DNA from: Firmicutes bacterium UBA3553
GTDB lineage: Bacteria; Bacillota; Clostridia; Tissierellales; Sedimentibacteraceae
DNA length: 11,662 bases
Assembly: GCA_002381185.1 (NCBI GenBank)
Contig: DFOA01000009.1
Location: 1 to 11,662, forward strand
Direction: 5' to 3'
Shown: positions 5,894 through 11,662 of the stretch, piece after piece
Position numbering within the stretch: position 1 is the stretch's first letter
Layout of the letters: each line of letters begins with the position of its first letter
Notes under the pieces: model-generated
Told to the model about the DNA's origin: nothing
The model's database searches: none
Seen by the model: only the letters and a program-made list of their open reading frames with translations
Translations under genes and position numbers: made by a program

Positions 5894-7156
5894 ATGGAAA
5901 ATAATTTTAAAATGTCTCCTGACATGTGGACGCCTTTAGAAAAGTCAGAAAAGGATGCGGAGAAGGTATCCAGACAAAGTCTTACATTTTGGCAGGATGC
6001 AATAAGAAGATTAAAACAAAACAAAGTAGCAATGGTTTCACTGGTCGTTGTTGCTTTGGTGATAATGGCGTGTGTGTTTGTACCGATGTTTTATCCGTTG
6101 ACATTTGAAGATCAAGTGTTGGATTTTGCAAATATTGGTATAATGATGGATATATACGAAGTAGACGGAAACTACTTTTATATGAACGGTGAATATTATT
6201 TAATAGATGTTTCTCCGGACGGTACATTGCTAAAAAAACATCCTTTAGTTAAGGACGATACAGCAAACAAAAAATATATTTACGATTTTGACGGAAAAGA
6301 AGTAATTGTTGATTACAGCCCGTATTTTAATGCAAAGGTTGAATATAACAAATTAGAAAAAGCGGCACGAAAAGATCCTTCCATAGATCTTACAGAAGCC
6401 AAATTTAATATGGACAATGCGAAGAAGGTTGAAATCAGAGTCAACGGTGAAGAAATTAAATCTGTTGACAGAGTTCACAACAAGACATATATTCTTGGAA
6501 CAGATAATCTGGGAAGAGATATGTTCATAAGAGTTTTGCACGGAGGACGTATCTCGTTTATAGTAGGTTTTGTTGCGGCATTTGTTAACTTCATCATAGG
6601 GGTTTTATACGGAGGTATTGCAGGTTATATTGGTGGAAAGACAGACAATATAATGATGCGTATTGTCGACGTAATCAGTGCTATACCTACACTGCTGTAC
6701 GTAATACTGTTAATGGTTGTAATGGGAAATGGAATGATGCCTATTATAGTTGCCCTAAGTATAACATACTGGTTATCTATGGCAAGACTTGTTAGGGGTC
6801 AGGTATTAGGGCTTAAGGAGCAGGAATTTGTGCTTGCAGCACAGTCCCTGGGAGCAAAAACAAACAGAATAATGCTCAGACATTTAATTCCTAACATGAT
6901 GGGACCAATAATGGTATCAGCAACGATGCAAATACCAAGCGCAATATTTACCGAAGCGTTCTTAAGCTTCGTTGGATTGGGAGTTTCTGCTCCTCAGGCA
7001 TCGTGGGGTTCACTTTGCAATGATGCATTGCTGACATATATGACGTACCCATACCAGTTGTTCTTGCCGGCTTTTGCAATATCAATAACAATATTGGCAT
7101 TTAATTTATTCAGTGATGGTTTAAGAGACGCTCTTGACCCTAAACAAAGAAAGTAA
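5894..7156 (+). CDS. oppC: Oligopeptide ABC transporter permease OppC, with large extracytoplasmic insertion
   Basis: A 420-residue permease, partner of OppB; usual OppC proteins are about 300. Residues 1-44 are a cytoplasmic N-terminal tail (SPDMWTPLEKSEKDAEK), and the first membrane helix is at about 45-66. The conserved segment that starts the permease domain, LGTDNLGRDMFIRVLHGGRIS, begins near 201. The EAA loop is EFVLAAQSLGA at 311-321 followed by HLIPN. Residues about 72-199 therefore form a loop outside the membrane of some 128 residues where roughly 25-30 are usual. It contains aromatic, beta-like stretches (YEVDGNYFYMNGEYYLIDV, KYIYDFDGKEVIVDY) and then a charged helical part. The insertion does not break the frame and its codon use looks like its surroundings. 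The ribosome site AGGAGG lies 7 nt before the ATG. Confidence 0.94.
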   Translation: MENNFKMSPDMWTPLEKSEKDAEKVSRQSLTFWQDAIRRLKQNKVAMVSLVVVALVIMACVFVPMFYPLTFEDQVLDFANIGIMMDIYEVDGNYFYMNGEYYLIDVSPDGTLLKKHPLVKDDTANKKYIYDFDGKEVIVDYSPYFNAKVEYNKLEKAARKDPSIDLTEAKFNMDNAKKVEIRVNGEEIKSVDRVHNKTYILGTDNLGRDMFIRVLHGGRISFIVGFVAAFVNFIIGVLYGGIAGYIGGKTDNIMMRIVDVISAIPTLLYVILLMVVMGNGMMPIIVALSITYWLSMARLVRGQVLGLKEQEFVLAAQSLGAKTNRIMLRHLIPNMMGPIMVSATMQIPSAIFTEAFLSFVGLGVSAPQASWGSLCNDALLTYMTYPYQLFLPAFAISITILAFNLFSDGLRDALDPKQRK

Positions 7157-7171
7157 AGTGAGGTGTAAAAA

Positions 7172-8203
7172 ATGTCAGAAAAATTATTAGAAGTTAAAAA
7201 TCTGAGAACATCTTTTTTCACTCACTTAGGCGAAGTTAAGGCAATACGAGGCATAGACTTTGATGTTGAAAAAGGTGAATCTTTAGGTATAGTTGGAGAA
7301 TCCGGAAGTGGAAAGAGTGTAACTTCTCTGTCCATTATGAAACTTTTGTTGTATCCCGGTAAAATAGTTGACGGACAAATACTATTTAATGGCAAAGATT
7401 TAGTAAAAAAATCAAATAAAGAAATGATGAGCATACGAGGAAATGAAATTGCTATGATATTCCAGGACCCTATGACATCATTGAATCCTGTTTACACAAT
7501 AGGTGAGCAAATTGCGGAAGCAATTATCAAGCACCAAAAATTATCAAAACACGAAGCTCATGAAAAAGCTTTGGAAATGTTGAAACTGGTTAATATACCT
7601 GACCCTGAAAAGAGAATCAAAAACTTTCCTCATGAATTTTCAGGCGGTATGAGACAAAGAGCTATGATAGCAATAGCGTTGTCATGTGAACCAGAATTAT
7701 TAATAGCTGACGAACCTACTACAGCCCTTGATGTTACAATTCAGGCACAGATACTTGAATTAATGAAGAGTTTAAATTCTAAATTAAATACATCAACAAT
7801 GCTTATCACACATGATTTAGGCGTCGTGGCAGATGTATGTTCAAGAGTAGTTGTTATGTACGGAGGTCTTATTATGGAAAAAGGTTCTATAAGAGATATT
7901 TATTATGAACCTAGACATCCATATACAATGGGATTGTTAAAATCAATTCCAAAGGTATCCTCTGATGAAAAACAAAGGCTGATTCCTATACCGGGAACAC
8001 CGCCTGACTTGCTGAATCCGCCTACAGGATGTCCATTCTATGCAAGATGTGACTACGCTATGCGTATATGCAATCAGCAGCAGCCTCCGTTATTCAAGGC
8101 AGGAAATGGACAGCACGAATCAATGTGTTGGTTACTTCACCCTGAAGCTCCTAAAAATGAAAATTATGAACAACTGAAGGGAGGAGTTCGAATTGGCAAA
8201 TAA
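7172..8203 (+). CDS. oppD: Oligopeptide ABC transporter ATPase OppD
   Basis: A 343-residue cytoplasmic ATPase that pairs with OppF to power OppBC. Walker A GESGSGKS is at 42-49, followed by the Q-loop IFQDPMTSLNP, signature FSGGMRQRAMIA, Walker B LLIADEPTTALD and H-loop ITHDL. The C-terminal oligopeptide-transporter extension contains C287, C293, C300 and C319, the four-cysteine pattern now known to hold a [4Fe-4S] cluster in several OppD/DppD proteins. The ribosome site GTGAGGTG lies 6 nt before the ATG. The 3' end overlaps oppF by 11 bp, indicating translational coupling and balanced subunit production. Confidence 0.96.
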   Translation: MSEKLLEVKNLRTSFFTHLGEVKAIRGIDFDVEKGESLGIVGESGSGKSVTSLSIMKLLLYPGKIVDGQILFNGKDLVKKSNKEMMSIRGNEIAMIFQDPMTSLNPVYTIGEQIAEAIIKHQKLSKHEAHEKALEMLKLVNIPDPEKRIKNFPHEFSGGMRQRAMIAIALSCEPELLIADEPTTALDVTIQAQILELMKSLNSKLNTSTMLITHDLGVVADVCSRVVVMYGGLIMEKGSIRDIYYEPRHPYTMGLLKSIPKVSSDEKQRLIPIPGTPPDLLNPPTGCPFYARCDYAMRICNQQQPPLFKAGNGQHESMCWLLHPEAPKNENYEQLKGGVRIGK

Positions 8204-9176
8204 TGAAATATTAATAGAAGTTAAAAACTTAAAAAAATATTTTGTAAAAAATAAAGGTTTGATAAGAAAACAACTAGAAATAACTAAAGCGGTGGACGAT
8301 GTATCATTTTATATCAGAAAAGGTGAGACATTAGGTCTCGTAGGTGAGTCAGGCTGCGGTAAATCAACTACCGGACGTACAGTTTTGAGGCTTTATGAAC
8401 CTACAGCCGGTGAAATATTGTATGGCGGCAAGGATATTGCAAAGCTGAACAGAGAGCAGATGATGCCTTACAGAAAGAAAATGCAGATGATTTTCCAGGA
8501 CCCATATGCGTCATTAAATGCCAGGATGACTGTTTCTGATATAATAGGCGAACCCATGGATATCCATAATTTAGCTTCAGGCAAAGAAAGACAGGAACGA
8601 ATTTATGAATTATTGGATACGGTTGGTTTGAATAAGGACCACGCTGCACGTTACCCTCATGAATTCTCCGGAGGACAAAGACAGCGTATAGGAATAGCAA
8701 GATCATTGGCAGTTGACCCTGAGTTTATCATATGTGATGAACCTATATCAGCTCTTGATGTATCCATACAGGCACAGGTCGTAAATATGCTCGAAGACTT
8801 GCAGGAAGAAAGAGGTCTGACATATTTATTTATAGCCCATGACTTGTCAATGGTTAAACATATATCAGACAGAGTCGGTGTTATGTACCTGGGAAGCCTG
8901 GTGGAAGTTGCGAGCAGCAAAGAATTGTACGCAAATCCTGTTCACCCGTATACACAGGCGCTGTTGTCATCAATTCCTATACCGGACCCTGATATAGCAG
9001 AATCTTCAAAGCGTATTGTTCTTGAAGGGGATGTTCCAAGCCCTGTAAATCCGCCATCAGGATGTAAATTCAGAACAAGATGCAGATATGCAATGGATGT
9101 ATGTAAAGAGGTGTCTCCTGTTCTTAAAGAAGTAGGAAAAGAACATTTCGCAGCATGCCATTTATTGGATAAATAA
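8193..9176 (+). CDS. oppF: Oligopeptide ABC transporter ATPase OppF
   Basis: A 327-residue ATPase, partner of OppD. Walker A GESGCGKS is at 51-58, then the Q-loop IFQDPYASLNAR, signature FSGGQRQRIGIA, Walker B FIICDEPISALD and H-loop IAHDL. The C-terminal extension has C291, C297, C304 and C322, matching the four-cysteine set of OppD. The start is TTG at 8193: AGGGAGGAG lies 7 nt upstream, inside the end of oppD, and no in-frame ATG is better placed. It ends 124 bp before oppA, the largest gap within the operon, which is occupied by a long hairpin and an extra promoter. Confidence 0.95.
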   Translation: MANNEILIEVKNLKKYFVKNKGLIRKQLEITKAVDDVSFYIRKGETLGLVGESGCGKSTTGRTVLRLYEPTAGEILYGGKDIAKLNREQMMPYRKKMQMIFQDPYASLNARMTVSDIIGEPMDIHNLASGKERQERIYELLDTVGLNKDHAARYPHEFSGGQRQRIGIARSLAVDPEFIICDEPISALDVSIQAQVVNMLEDLQEERGLTYLFIAHDLSMVKHISDRVGVMYLGSLVEVASSKELYANPVHPYTQALLSSIPIPDPDIAESSKRIVLEGDVPSPVNPPSGCKFRTRCRYAMDVCKEVSPVLKEVGKEHFAACHLLDK

Positions 9177-9184
9177 TGATATTT

Positions 9185-9243
9185 TCACCTTTTATGTAAT
9201 ATGTTAAAAGAGTAACTCTTGACATATTGCATAAAAAAGGTGA
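9185..9243. repeat. Long imperfect hairpin between oppF and oppA
   Basis: Arms 9185-9212 and 9216-9243 form about 26 pairs, including two G-U, around the triloop TAA (9213-9215). There are two small bulges (AA at 9206-9207 and AA at 9237-9238). The outermost pairs are TCACC/GGTGA, the innermost AAGAG/CTCTT. No T-run follows, so it is not a standard terminator. In RNA it could mark a processing or stability boundary protecting oppBCDF mRNA. In DNA its right arm contains the oppA promoter. Confidence 0.75.
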
Positions 9244-9247
9244 TAAT
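9219..9247 (+). promoter_or_regulatory. Sigma-A promoter dedicated to oppA
   Basis: A perfect TTGACA (9219-9224), a 17-bp spacer, and GATAAT (9242-9247, one mismatch to TATAAT). The start point would be near 9254, about 47 nt before the oppA ATG. It would supply extra oppA mRNA, fitting the excess of binding protein over transporter typical of these systems. Confidence 0.75.
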
Positions 9248-9300
9248 ATAAATGCAGTCAATAATTGGCTGCAAAATACATAGATATTTGGAGGGATTTT

Positions 9301-11040
9301 ATGTTAAAAAGAGTACTGGCAATAGTAATGGTACTAGCTATGGTATTTTCTATAGTTGGTTGTGCTAAGCAAGAAACACCGGCACCAACACCGGAAACAC
9401 CAACACCGGAAACACCAGGAACTGAAACACCGGCACCAGCAAGTGATGAATATTTAGTTTGGAACATAGCAGTTGACCCACAGACTTGGGATCCAACTCT
9501 TAACAGCGCTGCTGACGGCGGACACATTATTCAAAACTTATTTGAAGGCTTAACAAGAGAAACAAAAGACGGTATTGAGCCTGCTGCAGCTGAAAGCTGG
9601 GACATCACAAATGATGGTAAGACTTATACTTTCCACTTAAGAGATGGATTGAAATGGTCGGACGGACAGCCTTTAACAGCTAAAGATTTTGAATATGCAT
9701 GGAAAAGAGCATGTGATTCTGCAGCTGCATCAGAATATTCTTTCTTGGTAACATCATATCTGGTTGGGGGAGAAGAATTCTTTAACGGAACTGGTTCAAG
9801 AGACGAAGTTGGAGTTAAAGCTATTAACGACACTACATTAGAAGTTAATTTGAAATTCCCTGTATCCTATTTCTTAAGCTTGACTTCATTCTATACTTAT
9901 ATGCCTGTTAGACAGGATATAGTTGAAGCTAACGGCGAAGGTTGGGAAAAGAATCCATCAACTTGCATTTCAAACGGCGCATTCAAAATGACTGAATACA
10001 AAACAGGCGATCATTTAACAATGGTTAAAAATGAAAACTATTGGGATGCTGACAGCGTTAAACTGGCAGGAATTAAAGGTTTGATGATAGTTGAAGGAAC
10101 AACAGCATTAAGCGGATATGAAAACGGTGAAATTCAGGTTCTTGACAGTATTACAATTGAAGCTATTCCAAGACTTCAAAAAGAAGATCCTAACTTCAAA
10201 ATTACACCACATATCGGAACATACTATGTAAACTTCAACGTTGACGATGAAGTATTTAAAGATGTAAGAGTAAGAAAAGCATTTTCACTTGCTATTGACA
10301 GAAAAGCGTTTGTTGAACAAGTAACAAAGGGCGGACAGGTTCCAGCAACAGGATTTATCCCATCAGGTATGCAATATTCTGACGGTACTGACATCAGACC
10401 ATTAGATGAAAATGGTTTACCTGCAATGGAATACGGAATTGATCCAAGCAAAGCATTGGTTGACGAAGCTAAGGCGTTATTGACTGAAGCAGGATACCCT
10501 GACGGAAAAGGACTTCCAAAGATTACTTTCTTGTACAACACTAACGAAAACAACAAGAAAATAGCTGAAGCATTACAAGGAATGTGGAAACAAAACCTTG
10601 GAGTAGATGTAGAACTTCTTAACCAAGACTGGGCAGTATTCCAGGAAGAAAGAAGAGCAGGAAACTACATGATGGCCAGAGGCGGATGGTTAGGTGACTA
10701 CGGTGACCCGATGACTATGCTTGATTTGTTCGCATGCAAATCAGGAAACAATGATCCACAGTGGAGATTCAGAGAAGAACCTACTTTGGCGCCACATGAC
10801 AAGACATTGAATCCTGAACAGGAAGAATTTGAAAATGCAATCAATGCTTCAATGCTAGCAAGCGGCAAAGACAGAGACGTTCAGTTGAAGAAAGCTGAAG
10901 ATTCTCTTATGAACAACCATGTTGTGGCTCCTATTTACTACTATACATTCACAAACATAGTTGATGAATCTGTAGTAGAAGGCGTTGAATTGACAATGAC
11001 TAACAAATGGGACTTCAGACACGCTGAAATAGTAAAATAA
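9301..11040 (+). CDS. oppA: Oligopeptide-binding lipoprotein OppA (SBP family 5)
   Basis: A 579-residue extracellular solute-binding protein that captures peptides for OppBCDF. The N-terminus is a lipoprotein signal (MLKRVLAIVMVLAMVFSIVGC) with lipobox IVGC and lipidated C21. A Thr/Pro/Glu linker of ETPAPTP-like repeats follows (about 25-47), tethering the protein away from the membrane. From about 50 on is the SBP_bac_5 fold: DPQTWDPTLNSAADG, LFEGLTRETKDG, HLRDGLKWSDGQPLTAKDF, and the C-terminal lobe with WKQNLGVDVELLNQDW and GGWLGDYGDP, close to the enterobacterial OppA pattern. I choose ATG 9301, which GGAGGG precedes by 5 nt. The upstream in-frame TTG (9265) has no ribosome site and would spoil the signal peptide. 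Codons such as AAC, GAC and CCA are more frequent than in its neighbours, as expected for high expression. Confidence 0.96.
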   Translation: MLKRVLAIVMVLAMVFSIVGCAKQETPAPTPETPTPETPGTETPAPASDEYLVWNIAVDPQTWDPTLNSAADGGHIIQNLFEGLTRETKDGIEPAAAESWDITNDGKTYTFHLRDGLKWSDGQPLTAKDFEYAWKRACDSAAASEYSFLVTSYLVGGEEFFNGTGSRDEVGVKAINDTTLEVNLKFPVSYFLSLTSFYTYMPVRQDIVEANGEGWEKNPSTCISNGAFKMTEYKTGDHLTMVKNENYWDADSVKLAGIKGLMIVEGTTALSGYENGEIQVLDSITIEAIPRLQKEDPNFKITPHIGTYYVNFNVDDEVFKDVRVRKAFSLAIDRKAFVEQVTKGGQVPATGFIPSGMQYSDGTDIRPLDENGLPAMEYGIDPSKALVDEAKALLTEAGYPDGKGLPKITFLYNTNENNKKIAEALQGMWKQNLGVDVELLNQDWAVFQEERRAGNYMMARGGWLGDYGDPMTMLDLFACKSGNNDPQWRFREEPTLAPHDKTLNPEQEEFENAINASMLASGKDRDVQLKKAEDSLMNNHVVAPIYYYTFTNIVDESVVEGVELTMTNKWDFRHAEIVK

Positions 11041-11049
11041 AGAAATGTG

Positions 11050-11081
11050 AAAATACGGCAGAAGCTTCTGCCGTATTTTTT
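11050..11081 (+). terminator. Strong Rho-independent terminator after oppA
   Basis: A perfect 28-bp palindrome (11051-11078), core ACGGCAGAAGCTTCTGCCGT, gives a stem of about 12 pairs with a four-base AGCT loop, extended by one more A-T pair and followed by a T-run (11076-11081). It begins 10 bp after the oppA stop codon. Confidence 0.92.
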
Positions 11082-11088
11082 GAAAAAC

Positions 11089-11104
11089 AGAGAGGTTTAA
11101 AATG
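11089..11104 (+). promoter_or_regulatory. Ribosome binding site that points to ATG 11102 of the MarR gene
   Basis: AGAGAGG (11089-11095) lies 6 nt before ATG 11102, the ideal distance. The GTG at 11123 is 27 nt away and has no purine-rich site of its own. Initiation therefore appears set up for 11102 even though that frame meets TGA at codon 7. Confidence 0.7.
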
Positions 11105-11560
11105 TTTAATTTAGATAGATGAGTGGGATATATAGCGGATAATTCAAGTAAGATTATCTGCGATGCCTTCAGTGAGAAGGTGAAAAAATTAGGTGTAACC
11201 AGAGTACAGTGGATTGCTCTTTATTATTTAGGAAAAGAAGAATTTATCAGTCAAAAAGAATTAGCTGAAAGAATGAACGTAAAAGAATCGTCAGTGGCGC
11301 GGCTTTTAGACCGCATGGAAAGAGATGGGTTGGTGGAAAGACTCAGAAGTGAAGATGATAAAAGAGTTACAAACTTAGTACTTACAGAAAAGGGAAGACA
11401 GCATAGAACTGAATTATTGCCGGAAGGCGAAAGGTTCGAAAAGTTATTGCATAAAAACATATCTGATGAAGAAATGCAGATTTTTACAAAAGTTTTATCA
11501 AAGATGGTTAATAACATAAAAGAAGAGGGCTATGATAAAAAATGTACGCATGAAATATAG
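11102..11560 (+). CDS. MarR-family transcriptional regulator with in-frame TGA at codon 7
   Basis: A winged-helix regulator of the MarR family, which acts as a dimer on palindromic operators. Reading from ATG 11102 gives MFNLDR, then TGA (11120-11122), then VGYIADNSSKIICDAF and the whole MarR fold. It is 152 residues if the TGA is decoded, or 145 if translation starts at GTG 11123. The recognition part is ISQKELAERMNVKESSVARL, and the wing carries SEDDKRV-NLVLTEKG, all intact. The N-terminus MFNLDR-x-VGYI matches the family's usual LDDxLGY(I/L) start, so the first seven codons look like real coding sequence. At position x I remember Cys or Ser in relatives. C20 and a near-terminal Cys are also present. 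No promoter is visible between the oppA terminator and this gene, so read-through from oppA may feed it. The ligand and target are unknown; neighbouring opp is a candidate target. Confidence 0.85.
11120..11161 (+). promoter_or_regulatory. TGA codon followed by stem-loop (bacterial SECIS-like candidate)
   Basis: Twelve nt after the TGA, GCGGATAAT (11135-11143) pairs with ATTATCTGC (11153-11161): nine pairs including one G-U, loop TCAAGTAAG. If C11145 pairs with G11152, U11144 is bulged and the loop AAGUAA contains a GU. The bulged U and loop GU recall the E. coli fdhF SECIS, whose minimal hairpin also begins about 11 nt after its UGA. The loop lacks the early G favoured in general bacterial SECIS models, so this is a candidate only. 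Confidence 0.25.
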
Positions 11561-11580
11561 GATGTGTGCATTTTTATTTA
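11538..11580 (+). terminator. Terminator overlapping the end of the MarR gene
   Basis: AAAAATGTACGCAT (11538-11551) pairs along 14 positions, two of them G-U, with 11562-11575. The 10-nt loop contains the stop codon TAG (11558-11560), and T-rich sequence (TTTTTATTTA) follows. The last codons of the gene are therefore part of the stem. Confidence 0.65.
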
Positions 11581-11606
11581 TATAGAAAATATTTGTTTTA
11601 TAATAA

Positions 11607-11647
11607 TAAAATTGTCAGAATTTTATCGAAATATATTGACAATTTTA
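11607..11647. repeat. Perfect 11-bp inverted repeat over a promoter -35 box
   Basis: TAAAATTGTCA (11607-11617) and TGACAATTTTA (11637-11647) are perfect reverse complements separated by 19 bp, with half-site centres 30 bp apart (about three helical turns). The right half covers most of the TTGACA box at 11636-11641. This is operator-like for the gene that begins beyond the window. Confidence 0.55.
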
Positions 11648-11662
11648 AAATACTTGCTATAC
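11636..11662 (+). promoter_or_regulatory. Promoter at window end, truncated
   Basis: A perfect TTGACA (11636-11641), a 16-bp spacer, and TATAC at the last bases (11658-11662). It is preceded by TGC, forming an extended -10 element. The final -10 base and the gene it serves lie outside the window. Confidence 0.6.

Noticed and set aside
9185..9243. Hairpin as an ordinary terminator of oppBCDF
   Set aside because: No T-run follows the right arm, and a consensus promoter overlaps it. A processing or stability role fits better.
9265..9300. Upstream TTG start for oppA
   Set aside because: No ribosome site precedes it, and it would add twelve residues in front of a perfect lipoprotein signal. GGAGGG is 5 nt before ATG 9301.
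11123..11560. Simple annotation of the MarR gene as starting at GTG 11123
   Set aside because: It is possible, but it leaves the ideal ribosome site and family-like N-terminal codons at 11102-11119 unexplained, so I kept the longer frame and stated the ambiguity.

Overview
The window looks like a chromosomal piece of a low-GC, spore-forming, peptide- or amino-acid-using anaerobic Firmicute (Clostridia/Tissierellia-like). This is inferred from the A+T-rich codons, strong AGGAGG-type ribosome sites, the family set (M19 dipeptidase, PepD, Opp transporter, clostridial-style OppC and MarR) and a collagen-repeat surface protein with a sporulation-like promoter. I cannot name the species from this sequence.

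Layout. (1) Bases 1-560, minus strand: the 5' part of a collagen-like protein gene. A beta-rich globular domain comes first, followed by G-X-Y triplets that run off the window edge; the + strand reading of the triplets is only a mirror. (2) 561-953: divergent intergenic region with a sigma-K-like promoter for the collagen gene and a sigma-A promoter facing right. (3) 954-4658: a tightly packed + strand operon of M19 dipeptidase, two tandem type I signal peptidases (the first with an acidic octapeptide-repeat leader) and PepD, closed by a probable terminator. (4) 4965-11040: an oligopeptide ABC transporter operon in the order oppB-oppC-oppD-oppF-oppA. It has a strong promoter at 4900-4928 overlapped by a CodY-box-like sequence. 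A second consensus promoter lies inside a long hairpin just before oppA, and a perfect palindromic terminator follows oppA. (5) 11102-11560: a MarR-family regulator, then a terminator overlapping its stop codon, then a palindrome and promoter for a gene beyond the window.

How it fits together: OppA (lipoprotein) captures peptides, OppBC with the ATPases OppDF imports them, and PepD plus the M19 dipeptidase can hydrolyse dipeptides. Nutrient control by CodY and local control by the MarR protein are both plausible but unproven.

The most unusual point is the MarR gene. Its only well-placed ribosome site serves an ATG at 11102, but codon 7 of that frame is TGA and the MarR frame continues without a break. 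A stem-loop begins 12 nt after the TGA. The possibilities are a selenocysteine-containing regulator, a micro-ORF with re-initiation at the adjacent GTG, or a nonsense mutation or sequencing error. Other items worth a second look are the roughly 100-residue extracytoplasmic insertion in OppC, the hairpin-embedded oppA promoter, and the repeat leader on one of the two signal peptidases.
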